Source: Sulfuriferula plumbiphila (GTDB lineage Bacteria > Pseudomonadota > Gammaproteobacteria > Burkholderiales > Sulfuriferulaceae). From it: 64,000 bases of DNA. Under the pieces are notes generated by a model that was not told the origin of the DNA, did no database searches, and worked only from the letters and a program-made list of their open reading frames with translations. The position numbers and the translations under genes are program-made. This document shows, one piece after another, positions 45,352-52,771 of this stretch. Every line of letters starts with the position of its first letter. The stretch's first letter is position 1. The stretch is from contig NZ_AP021884.1 in the NCBI RefSeq assembly GCF_009938015.1, positions 3,350,585 to 3,414,584 of the forward strand, given 5' to 3'.

Positions 45352-45649
45352 CGCGGTTGAGAAATATTGTTTTTCTCCTCGGGTGATCTGGAAAAGCTAT
45401 CCATACGTTGTTTTGACGAGTTGGGCGAAGCGTCGTCCATCCCTGCAATGCGCTTCGTCAATTTTTCCTTCTGGGGCAAAGAGTTGACGAACAAGGTGTT
45501 TTGACCCGGTTTACCCCGCGCATGCGTACGGCTGATGGGATTCCCGGATACCTGCCGGATCACAAAACCCCGTCTCTGCCAGGAAAAACCGGTGCAACGA
45601 TGAATTCCAAACCCTACCAGAAATAACGTCATTTCAAATTGTGTGGCGC

Positions 45650-45666
45650 CTCACCGGTTCGGTGCA
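45650..45666 (+). promoter_or_regulatory. NtrC-like dyad upstream of the nitrate transporter gene
   Basis: CTCACC-GGTTC-GGTGCA matches the TGCACC-N5-GGTGCA consensus at 10 of 12 arm positions. It lies about 145-150 bp upstream of the predicted start. A further GGTGCA half-site lies near 45589. Confidence 0.6.
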
Positions 45667-45781
45667 CCGCTACTCGCTTACGCACCAAGCAGAGGCGCGA
45701 TTGCCCGTTTTGCCTGGACGGACTCTCAAAGACCCATAAATATCCTTTTATAAACAGTGTCATGCATATCTTTTAAATACC

Positions 45782-45797
45782 TGGCACGCGCATTGCA
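45782..45797 (+). promoter_or_regulatory. Sigma-54 promoter of the nitrate transporter
   Basis: TGGCACG-CGCA-TTGCA matches the consensus, with GG (45783-45784) and GC (45795-45796) 10 bases apart. The start is expected near 45808, leaving a leader of about 60 bases. Confidence 0.9.
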
Positions 45798-45867
45798 TCA
45801 GATGTCTGCTGACCGGCGGCCCGTGGGACGCCGGATTTAAAATGACCGTTACCGCAGGAAGCTGAAA

Positions 45868-47079
45868 ATGGATAAATCATTCTGGAAAGCCGGGCATCCG
45901 CCCACGCTGCTTGCCGCATTTTTGTATTTTGACCTGTCATTCATGGTGTGGGTGATGCTGGGCCCGCTTGGCGTGCAGATCGCTAATGACATGGGGCTGG
46001 ACGCCGCGCAAAAAGGCATCATGGTGGCCACGCCGATCCTGGCCGGCGCGCTGTTGCGCATTGTCATGGGAGTGCTGGTGGATCACCTCAAGCCCAAAAA
46101 GGCCGGCTTGATCGGTCAGCTTATCGTGGTTGGCGCATTGGGCTGGGCATGGCTGGGCGGTATCCATAGCTTCCAGCAGGTGTTGATTCTGGGTATGTTG
46201 CTGGGCTTTGCCGGGGCGTCGTTTGCGGTGGCATTGCCACTGGCTTCGCGCTGGTATCCGCCGCAGCATCAGGGTACCGCGCTGGGCATTGCCGGGGCGG
46301 GCAACTCCGGCACCGTACTGGCGGCTCTGTTCGCACCGGGCCTGGCGGTGGCGTTCGGCTGGAACAGCGTGTTCGGCCTGGCGCTGATTCCGCTGGGCGT
46401 GGCGCTGGCAGTGTATCTGCTGTTTGCCAAGGACAGTCCGGAATGCCCCCCCGCCAAATCCATGGCGGAATATCTGCACGTGTTGCGTGACAAAGACGCA
46501 TGGTGGTTCATGTTCTTCTATAGCGTCACCTTCGGCGGTTTTGTCGGGCTGGCGTCCAGCCTCACCATCTATTTCAACACGCAGTACGGTCTGTCACCGG
46601 TCACGGCGGGCTATTTCACCGCTGCCTGCGTGTTCGCCGGCTCACTGGTACGCCCCATCGGCGGCATATTGGCGGATCGCATCGGCGGCATCCGCAGTCT
46701 GCTCATCATGTATACCCTGGCGGCGCTGTTCCTGCTGGCGGTAAGTGTGGGCATGCCCACGCCGATTCTGGCGCTGGCGGTAATCGTGCCGGCAATGCTG
46801 GCACTGGGCATGGGCAACGGCGCAGTGTTCCAGCTGGTACCGCAACGCTTCCGCCGCGAAATCGGCGTAATGACCGGCCTGGTCGGCATGGCAGGCGGCG
46901 TGGGTGGGTTCTATCTTGCTTCCAGTCTGGGCTATTCACGCCAGCTCACCGGCAGCTATCAGACTGGCTTCATCATTTTTGCGTGTCTGGCACTGGTGGC
47001 CCTGGTCGGGCTCGTCAAGGTCAAAACCCGCTGGCGCACCACCTGGGGGGCGCCAGGCGTGGCAGGGGCGCGTATTTAA
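45868..47079 (+). CDS. NarK/NasA-type MFS nitrate transporter
   Basis: The 403-residue protein has twelve predicted membrane helices. The nitrate-porter signatures are present: AGAGNSGTVLAALFAPGLA in helix 5 and GNGAVFQLVPQRFRREIG in the second half. It takes up nitrate (and perhaps exports nitrite) as an alternative to the ABC system at 50965. CGCAGGAAGCTG precedes the ATG. It is the first gene of a unit that probably continued into the kinase and nasT genes before an IS element inserted at 47105. Confidence 0.93.
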   Translation: MDKSFWKAGHPPTLLAAFLYFDLSFMVWVMLGPLGVQIANDMGLDAAQKGIMVATPILAGALLRIVMGVLVDHLKPKKAGLIGQLIVVGALGWAWLGGIHSFQQVLILGMLLGFAGASFAVALPLASRWYPPQHQGTALGIAGAGNSGTVLAALFAPGLAVAFGWNSVFGLALIPLGVALAVYLLFAKDSPECPPAKSMAEYLHVLRDKDAWWFMFFYSVTFGGFVGLASSLTIYFNTQYGLSPVTAGYFTAACVFAGSLVRPIGGILADRIGGIRSLLIMYTLAALFLLAVSVGMPTPILALAVIVPAMLALGMGNGAVFQLVPQRFRREIGVMTGLVGMAGGVGGFYLASSLGYSRQLTGSYQTGFIIFACLALVALVGLVKVKTRWRTTWGAPGVAGARI

Positions 47080-47104
47080 GCATTAAAATCAGGCGCAGGA
47101 TTAA

Positions 47105-48284
47105 GGAAACTCTGCAAAACCCCCACTTCTGCGCCCCGCACCCGAGTCCATTGTGGCAATATTAAGCCCATGAAACAAACCACCCTGAATCTAGACCTCA
47201 GTCTCAAGCGCACGCGCAAGCGTGAATTTCTCGAGCAGATGGAACACGTCGTACCGTGGGCAGCGCTGGTCAAGCTGATTGCCCCGCACTACCCCCAAGG
47301 CAACAACGGGCGTCCGCCGTTCCCGCTCGAAACCATGCTGCGCATCCACTTCATGCAGCAATGGTTCAGCCTGTCCGATCCGGGCATGGAAGAAGCCTTC
47401 TTCGACATCCCGCTGTACCGCGAATTTGCCCAACTCGAAGACTATGCCCGCCTGCCTGACGAGAGCACCATCCTGCGCTTTCGCCACCGGCTCGAGCACC
47501 ACCAGCTGGCCGAACAGATTCTCGCCACCGTCAATCAGCTGCTGATCCAGCAAGGCCTGCTGCTCAAAGTCGGCAGCGTGGTGGACGCCACCCTGATCCC
47601 GGCGCCCACCTCGACCAAGAACAAAGACAAGACCCGCGACCCCGAAATGCATTCCAGCAAAAAAGGCAATCAATGGTACTTCGGCATGAAAGCCCACATT
47701 GGTGCGGATGCCGATTCCGGACTGGTGCATACCGTGCGCGGCACGGCTGGCCATGTGCATGACGTGATCGAAGCCAATGGGCTGTTGCATGGCGAGGAAA
47801 CAGAAGTGTATGGCGATGCCGGTTACCAGGGTGCCGCCAAACGCCCGGACGCCAAAGCGAGTATCAACTGGCACATCGCCATGCGCCCGGGCAAGCGCCG
47901 GGCGCTGGACAAGGACAAACCCATTGATGCATTGATCGACCAGTTGGAGAAACTCAAGGCGGGTATCCGCGCCAAGGTAGAGCACCCGTTCCGGGTGATC
48001 AAGCGCCAGTTCGGATTCGCCAAGGTGCGCTACAAAGGATTGAAGAAGAATACGGCCCAGCTCATCACCCTGTTTGCGCTATCCAATCTGTGGATGGCGC
48101 GGCACAAACTGATGGCACTACCGGGATGAGTGCGCCTGGAAATCAGGAAAGCGGCCTGAACGGGGCTAAAAACTCTAAAAACAGCGCGGGAATAGGCGCT
48201 TATTAAGCATTTCGCGTGGCTGATTTGAAATTTAAAGCAGCGCCGCCTGCCGCTGCGCGGTGGATGGGGTTGTTCAGAGCATCC
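47105..48284 (+). mobile_element. IS5-family insertion sequence, complete, 1180 bp
   Basis: The ends are imperfect inverted repeats: GGAAACTCTGCAAAACCCC at 47105-47123 and, in reverse, GGGGTTGTTCAGAGCATCC at 48266-48284 (15 of 19 positions pair). The element is flanked by the 4-bp direct repeat TTAA (47101-47104 and 48285-48288), which fits the YTAR target of IS5-group elements. The element holds one transposase gene (47170-48129). Removing it rejoins a perfect 14-bp arm of an older inverted repeat, which confirms the boundaries. Confidence 0.88.
47170..48129 (+). CDS. IS5-family transposase
   Basis: The 319-residue DDE transposase is intact. The N-terminal domain has RPPFPLETMLRIHFMQQWFSL and DESTILRFRHRLE. 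The catalytic aspartates lie in VDATLIPAPTSTKNK and YGDAGYQGA, and the glutamate in VEHPFRVIKRQFGFAKVRY. It keeps the IS5-group block DPEMHSSKKGNQWYFGMKAHIG in abbreviated similarity. An intact frame with good termini suggests recent insertion. Confidence 0.95.
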   Translation: MKQTTLNLDLSLKRTRKREFLEQMEHVVPWAALVKLIAPHYPQGNNGRPPFPLETMLRIHFMQQWFSLSDPGMEEAFFDIPLYREFAQLEDYARLPDESTILRFRHRLEHHQLAEQILATVNQLLIQQGLLLKVGSVVDATLIPAPTSTKNKDKTRDPEMHSSKKGNQWYFGMKAHIGADADSGLVHTVRGTAGHVHDVIEANGLLHGEETEVYGDAGYQGAAKRPDAKASINWHIAMRPGKRRALDKDKPIDALIDQLEKLKAGIRAKVEHPFRVIKRQFGFAKVRYKGLKKNTAQLITLFALSNLWMARHKLMALPG

Positions 48285-48378
48285 TTAACAGGATTTCTCA
48301 GGATGAACGCGATACCCCTGAGCAATGAGCGTTATCTTTTATCTATCTTGTAAATCCAGCAAATAATCCTGTTAATCC
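48285..48378. repeat. Remnant inverted repeat split by the IS
   Basis: The right arm AATCCTGTTAATCC (48365-48378) is the exact complement of GGATTAACAGGATT, which is made by joining 47098-47104 to 48289-48295 once the IS and one TTAA are removed. The IS therefore landed inside the left arm of an inverted repeat with arms of 14 bp, 69 bp apart. Confidence 0.75.
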
Positions 48379-48394
48379 AGTCGCTGATTTCCCC

Positions 48395-50083
48395 ATGCCC
48401 CTGCAACTCACCATAGCTCATACTTCCACCACCGGACCGCGTGAGCGCAACGAGGATTTCTGCGGTTTCGTCACCCCGGAAGGCGCGCAGCTCGCCAACA
48501 AGGGTGCGCTGGCGGCGCTGGCGGATGGCGTTTCTGGCGGTACGGGCGGACGCGAGGCAGCGGAATACACCGTGCGTGGGCTGCTCGCTGACTACTACGC
48601 CACGCCCGACACTTGGGAGGTGCAGCACGCGCTGGACAAGGTGCTCGGCGCCATCAACCGCTGGCTGATTTCCCAGGCCACCACCCGCCGTGACCTGGCA
48701 GGCATGTCATGCACGCTGTCCGCGCTGGTGCTGCGTGGTCAGCGCTACCATCTGGCGCACGTGGGCGATTCACGCATCTACCGGTTGCGCGGCGATGTCT
48801 TCACCCAACTTACCACCGATCACGTATGGGATCGTCCCGACATGCGCCATGTGCTCAAACGCGCGGTAGGGCTGGACAGCCACCTGATGGCGGATTTTGC
48901 CGAAGGCGAGTTGCAGGCGGGAGACGTGTTTGTGCTGGTATCGGACGGGGTATGGGAACCGCTTGGCGAGCTGGGCATGCACAGCGCGCTCAACCTGCAC
49001 CGCAACCCGGCGCTGGCCGCCGGCGAACTGGTCAGGCTGGCGCACAAACAGGGTGGCCAGGACAACGCCAGCGCCGTGGTGGTGCGCGTGGACGCAGTGG
49101 CAGAGGACAACCTGCGCGACCACCTCGCCGCCGAACGTCGCCTGCCCGTACCCCCCCGCCTCAAACCTGGTACCCGGCTGGATGATTTCGAAGTGGTCGA
49201 GGTGCTGCACGAATCGCGCATGTCCCTGCTCTACAAGGTACGCAAGCGCAGCGACGGGCGCCTGTGGGTATTGAAAACCCTGCCGCCGCGGGCGGCCAAT
49301 CAGCCCGAATTTGCCGCTGCGCTGATCCAGGAGGAGTGGCTGGCGAAAAAGGTCATCGCCCATTACTTCCCGCAGGTATTGCCGCTGGCAGCGGACGAGC
49401 GCTCGGCACTGTACTACGTGATGAGCTGGCACGCGGGCGCCACGCTGCAACAGCACCTCGACGCCGGCCGGCATTTTTCCATCGCTGAAGCCACGCAAAC
49501 CGGCATTCGCCTGATCAAGGGGCTGGCAGCGCTGCACCGGCTCAACATCCTGCACCGCGACATCAAGCCAGCCAACCTGCACCTGGGCGAGGACGGCAAG
49601 CTGCGCATCCTGGATTTTGGCGTCGCGGCCAGCAGTGGCCTGCACGACACCGGCGGCGGTGCGGGCACGCCCAGTTTCATGGCACCCGAGCTGATCGCAG
49701 GCGCCGCCGCCACGGTGCAGAGCGAGCTGTATGCCGCCGGGGTCACGCTGTATTACCTGCTCACGCGCAAATATCCTTATGGTGAAATCGAGCCGTTTCA
49801 GCACCCCAGATTTGGCGATCCGCCCCCCCCCACACGCTACCGCCCGGAAATCCCGCAATGGCTGGAAAACCTGCTGTTGAAGGCGGTCGCGTTTGAGCCC
49901 AAAAACCGTTTTGAGACCGCCGAAGAAATGTTGCTGGCGCTGGAGCAAGGCGAGCGCCACCCGCTCGGTGCACCGCGCCGCACGCCACTGCTGACGCGCG
50001 ACCCGGCACGGGTTTGGCAGGCACTGGCGGTATTTTCCATTGTGCTCAACTTGTTGCTGGTTTACCTGCTGATCGTGGCTTAG
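48395..50083 (+). CDS. PP2C phosphatase / serine-threonine kinase fusion
   Basis: The 562-residue protein has an N-terminal PP2C phosphatase (about 1-235; ERNEDFCGF, ADGVSGGTGGREAAE, HVGDSRIYRL, VLVSDGVWEPLG, GGQDNASAVVVR). A protein kinase follows (about 262-520; VLKTLP lysine, HRDIKPANLHLGEDG and LDFGVAA, APEL). One C-terminal membrane helix ends the protein. The glycine-rich loop is replaced by HESRMSLLYKV. It commonly accompanies nitrate transporters in betaproteobacteria and may switch them; substrates are unknown. It lies downstream of the IS; no ribosome site is visible before the ATG. The sigma-54 promoter upstream of the transporter may no longer reach it. Confidence 0.9.
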   Translation: MPLQLTIAHTSTTGPRERNEDFCGFVTPEGAQLANKGALAALADGVSGGTGGREAAEYTVRGLLADYYATPDTWEVQHALDKVLGAINRWLISQATTRRDLAGMSCTLSALVLRGQRYHLAHVGDSRIYRLRGDVFTQLTTDHVWDRPDMRHVLKRAVGLDSHLMADFAEGELQAGDVFVLVSDGVWEPLGELGMHSALNLHRNPALAAGELVRLAHKQGGQDNASAVVVRVDAVAEDNLRDHLAAERRLPVPPRLKPGTRLDDFEVVEVLHESRMSLLYKVRKRSDGRLWVLKTLPPRAANQPEFAAALIQEEWLAKKVIAHYFPQVLPLAADERSALYYVMSWHAGATLQQHLDAGRHFSIAEATQTGIRLIKGLAALHRLNILHRDIKPANLHLGEDGKLRILDFGVAASSGLHDTGGGAGTPSFMAPELIAGAAATVQSELYAAGVTLYYLLTRKYPYGEIEPFQHPRFGDPPPPTRYRPEIPQWLENLLLKAVAFEPKNRFETAEEMLLALEQGERHPLGAPRRTPLLTRDPARVWQALAVFSIVLNLLLVYLLIVA

Positions 50084-50128
50084 CATGATGCTTGCTTGGT
50101 CTGTAGCGTGTATTTGAAGGAAGCACCC

Positions 50129-50704
50129 ATGTTGACCGTACTGATTGCCGATCATGACGCCACCCGCGCCACCCGGCTGGAACAGGCGTTTCGCGACCAG
50201 GGCTATGCGGTAGCCGACGTGGTGAACTCGGCTTTTGAACTGGCCGCCGCAGTGGCGGCACATGCGCCCGACATCATTATCATGGGTACCGATTCACCTG
50301 ACCGCGATACCCTTGAACACCTCTGCATCGCCACCCGCGACTGCCCGCGTCCGGTGGTCATGTTCACCCAGGATGACGCCAGCGAATCCATCCGTGCGGC
50401 GCTCAAGGCCGGGGTATCCGCCTATGTGGTGGATGGGCTGGACGCCGAGCGCATCCGTCCGATCCTGGAAGTGGCGCGGGTACGTTTTGAAGAACACCAG
50501 ATACTGTTGCGGACCGCCGCTGAGGCGGCGCGCAAGACGCACGAGCGCAATGTGATTGACGCCGCGAAACGCAAACTCATGGCACATCGGGGCTTGCCTG
50601 AAGACGCTGCTTACCACGCCATGCGCCGCGCCGCCATGTCCGAAAACCGCCGCCTGGTGGAAATCGCCGAGTCCATTCTGCAACAGCTTGACCAACACGG
50701 CTGA
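50129..50704 (+). CDS. nasT: NasT-type ANTAR antiterminator regulator
   Basis: The 191-residue protein has a receiver-like N-domain and a C-terminal ANTAR RNA-binding domain (RKTHERNVIDAAKRKLMAHRG, then YHAMRRAAMSENRRLVEIAESI). NasT proteins bind leader RNA hairpins and prevent termination in nitrate genes, usually held inactive by NasS. Here the phosphoacceptor position of the receiver is G53 (IIIMGTDSPD), with D55 next to it, and no NasS-like gene lies nearby. GAAGGAAG precedes ATG 50129. It is 45 bp after the kinase gene. Confidence 0.88.
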   Translation: MLTVLIADHDATRATRLEQAFRDQGYAVADVVNSAFELAAAVAAHAPDIIIMGTDSPDRDTLEHLCIATRDCPRPVVMFTQDDASESIRAALKAGVSAYVVDGLDAERIRPILEVARVRFEEHQILLRTAAEAARKTHERNVIDAAKRKLMAHRGLPEDAAYHAMRRAAMSENRRLVEIAESILQQLDQHG

Positions 50705-50734
50705 ACCATCGTTGTGCCAAAGCGCGTATTGCGC

Positions 50735-50749
50735 GCACTGTCGTCGTGC
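50735..50749 (+). promoter_or_regulatory. NtrC-like dyad upstream of nrtA
   Basis: GCAC-N7-GTGC has the spacing of the NtrC core (GCACT-GTCGT-CGTGC) and extends as GCGCAC/GTGCGC on both sides. It lies about 115-125 bp upstream of the predicted start. Confidence 0.6.
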
Positions 50750-50837
50750 GCATTCAGCATTGCCCGTCTCGTCCCGGTTTCTCTGAACAGGAAATTTAAT
50801 CCATATAAATCATCTGCTTGATTAATTTATTTCAAAC

Positions 50838-50853
50838 AGGCACGAGCCTTGCT
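50838..50853 (+). promoter_or_regulatory. Sigma-54 promoter of nrtA
   Basis: AGGCACG-AGCC-TTGCT has GG (50839-50840) and GC (50851-50852) exactly 10 bases apart and matches the consensus except for the first base. The predicted start is near 50864, with a leader of about 100 bases. Confidence 0.87.
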
Positions 50854-50964
50854 ATATAGGCTCCGAGTCCTGTCCAACGGCGGGCGGCACTCCGCAAGCG
50901 CATTTATCTTGATTCTGCAGAAACCCGGCGACGGCAATCTGCACGCCCATACGGAGCAGCCACA

Positions 50965-52254
50965 ATGAGCAACCAGCCAAACGACAGCCACATTGACGTC
51001 ACTTCCTCCACCCCGGAAAACACGCGTCGTGATTTCCTCAAAAAATCCACCGGCATTCTGGGCGGCGCCGCCTTAATGAGCATGGTTGCCCCCGGCGTGC
51101 GCAGTGGTGCCTGGGCAGCAGGCTCTGATGCACCAGAAAAAACCGAGATCAAAATCGGCTTCATTCCACTCACCGATTGCGCCTCGGTGGTCATCGCCAG
51201 CGTGCTGGGCTTCGACAAAAAATACGGCATTAAAATCATGCCGAGCAAGGAAGCCTCTTGGGCCGCCGTGCGCGACAAGCTGGTGAACGGCGAGCTGGAT
51301 GGGGCGCACGTGCTGTATGGCCTGATTTACGGCGTGCAAATGGGTATCGGCGGGCCGAAGAAAGACATGGCCAATCTGATGACCATCAACAACAACGGCC
51401 AGGCGATTACGCTATCCGATCAGCTCAAGGCCAAAGGCGCGGTGGATGGCGTAAGCCTGGCCAGGCTCATCAAGGCCGAGCCGCGCGAATACACCTTTGC
51501 CCAGACCTTTCCCACCGGCACCCATGCCATGTGGTTGTATTACTGGCTGGCGACCTACGGCGTCAACCCGTTCACCGAGGCCAAGGTGATTACCGTGCCG
51601 CCGCCGCAAATGATTGCCAACATGCGCGTCGACAACATGGACGGCTTTTGCGTGGGCGAACCGTGGAATGCGCGCGCCATCCGCGACAATGTCGGTTTCA
51701 CCGCCGTCACCACCCAGGAAATCTGGAAAGACCACCCGGAGAAAATCCTCGGCACCAGCGCCGACTGGGTCGCCAAACACCCCAATACCGCGCGTGCGCT
51801 GATCATGGCGGTGCTGGATGCCTCGCGTTACATCGACACCATGAGCAACCGTACCCAAGTCGCCAAGATCATCGCCGAGAAGTCCTACGTGAACACCGAC
51901 GTCGACTCCATTGAAGGCCGCATGCATGGCCAGTACAACAACGGCCTGGGCAAGAAATGGCAGGATCCGAACTACATGAAATTCTTCAACGACGGCAAGG
52001 TGAACTTCCCCTATCTTTCCGACGGCATGTGGTTCCTTACCCAGCACAAACGCTGGGGTCTGCTCAAATCTGATCCCGACTATCTGGCCGAGGCGCAAAA
52101 GGTCAACCAGATCAAGCTCTACACCGAGGCCGCCACCCAGCTCAAGATCGCCGTACCGAAGAGCCCGATGCGCTCTGCCAGGCTGATCGACGGGGTGGTG
52201 TGGGACGGCAAGGATCCGAAGAAATACGCCAACGGCTTCAAGATCAAAGCCTAG
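50965..52254 (+). CDS. nrtA: Nitrate ABC transporter substrate-binding protein
   Basis: The 429-residue protein has a Tat signal peptide (TRRDFLKKSTGILGGAALMS). The NrtA/CmpA-type fold follows, with KIGFIPLTDCASVVIASVLGFDKKYGI and DGFCVGEPWNARAI. It captures nitrate in the periplasm and hands it to the NrtB permease at 52772. It is preceded by a sigma-54 promoter. Cyanate or bicarbonate binding cannot be ruled out from sequence alone, but the operon context favours nitrate. Confidence 0.93.
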   Translation: MSNQPNDSHIDVTSSTPENTRRDFLKKSTGILGGAALMSMVAPGVRSGAWAAGSDAPEKTEIKIGFIPLTDCASVVIASVLGFDKKYGIKIMPSKEASWAAVRDKLVNGELDGAHVLYGLIYGVQMGIGGPKKDMANLMTINNNGQAITLSDQLKAKGAVDGVSLARLIKAEPREYTFAQTFPTGTHAMWLYYWLATYGVNPFTEAKVITVPPPQMIANMRVDNMDGFCVGEPWNARAIRDNVGFTAVTTQEIWKDHPEKILGTSADWVAKHPNTARALIMAVLDASRYIDTMSNRTQVAKIIAEKSYVNTDVDSIEGRMHGQYNNGLGKKWQDPNYMKFFNDGKVNFPYLSDGMWFLTQHKRWGLLKSDPDYLAEAQKVNQIKLYTEAATQLKIAVPKSPMRSARLIDGVVWDGKDPKKYANGFKIKA

Positions 52255-52282
52255 CCCATCTGAAACTCACAAGGAAACGATC

Positions 52283-52696
52283 ATGACGCCCGAGCAAATC
52301 ACCCTGGTCAAGTCCAGCTGGCAACAGGTTCTGCCCATCAAGGACACTGCCGCAGGCCTGTTTTACACCAGGCTGTTTGAACTGGATCCCTCCCTGCGCG
52401 GCATGTTCAAAGGCGACATGGCCGGGCAGGGGCGCAAGCTGATGGCCATGATCAACACGGTAGTCAACAGCCTCGACCAGCTGGGGCCGATTCTGGGTGC
52501 CGTTGAAGACCTGGGGCGGCGCCATGCCGGGTACGGGGTGAAAGACCGCCACTACGACACCGTGGGAGAGGCACTGATCTGGACGCTCGGCCAAGGCTTG
52601 GGCGAGGGCTTCACGCCGGCCGTAAAGCTGGCCTGGATCAGCGCCTACACCACACTGGCCACCGCCATGAAGCCGGCTGCGTGCGCCACGGCATGA
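52283..52696 (+). CDS. Single-domain globin
   Basis: The 137-residue protein follows the bacterial flavohaemoglobin/Vgb-type globin pattern: MTPEQITLVKSSWQQVLP, FYTRLFELDPSLRGMF, and the proximal histidine in RRHAGYGVKDRHYDTVGEAL. It lacks a reductase domain. In a nitrate operon, a globin could protect against nitric oxide made from nitrite, or bind oxygen. AAGGAAACGATC precedes the ATG. It lies 28 bp after nrtA and 75 bp before nrtB. Confidence 0.9.
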   Translation: MTPEQITLVKSSWQQVLPIKDTAAGLFYTRLFELDPSLRGMFKGDMAGQGRKLMAMINTVVNSLDQLGPILGAVEDLGRRHAGYGVKDRHYDTVGEALIWTLGQGLGEGFTPAVKLAWISAYTTLATAMKPAACATA

Positions 52697-52771
52697 CACC
52701 ACAGCTATTGCCGGCTGATCACGTTGACGGCCGTCACATGCGCAGGCAAACAGAAATCAAGGAGATTCACC

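Larger units (their letters stand above)
45352..45867 (+). other. Intergenic control region of the nitrate transporter
   Basis: This 516-base stretch contains no supported gene. It holds an NtrC-like dyad at 45650-45666, a sigma-54 element at 45782-45797, and a leader hairpin (CCGGCG 45813-45818 / CGCCGG 45829-45834) between the expected start and the ATG. The hairpin could be a target for NasT control but lacks a T tract; this remains open. Confidence 0.5.

Noticed and set aside
45808..45867. ANTAR/NasT dual-hairpin leader before the nitrate transporter
   Set aside because: Only one GC hairpin (45813-45834) is seen, without a second hexaloop or a T-rich terminator, so it cannot be called.
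47076..48211. 9-bp direct repeats TTAAGCATT (47076-47084 and 48203-48211) as IS target duplication
   Set aside because: They do not sit next to paired inverted ends. The TTAA pair at 47101 and 48285 fits both the ends and the IS5-type target.
48770..50263. Minus-strand open frame of 497 codons opposite the kinase fusion
   Set aside because: It lies antisense to clear PP2C and kinase motifs and lacks any signature.
50853..50964. NasT target in the nrtA leader
   Set aside because: The leader has short GC pairings but no clear pair of hexaloops followed by a terminator.
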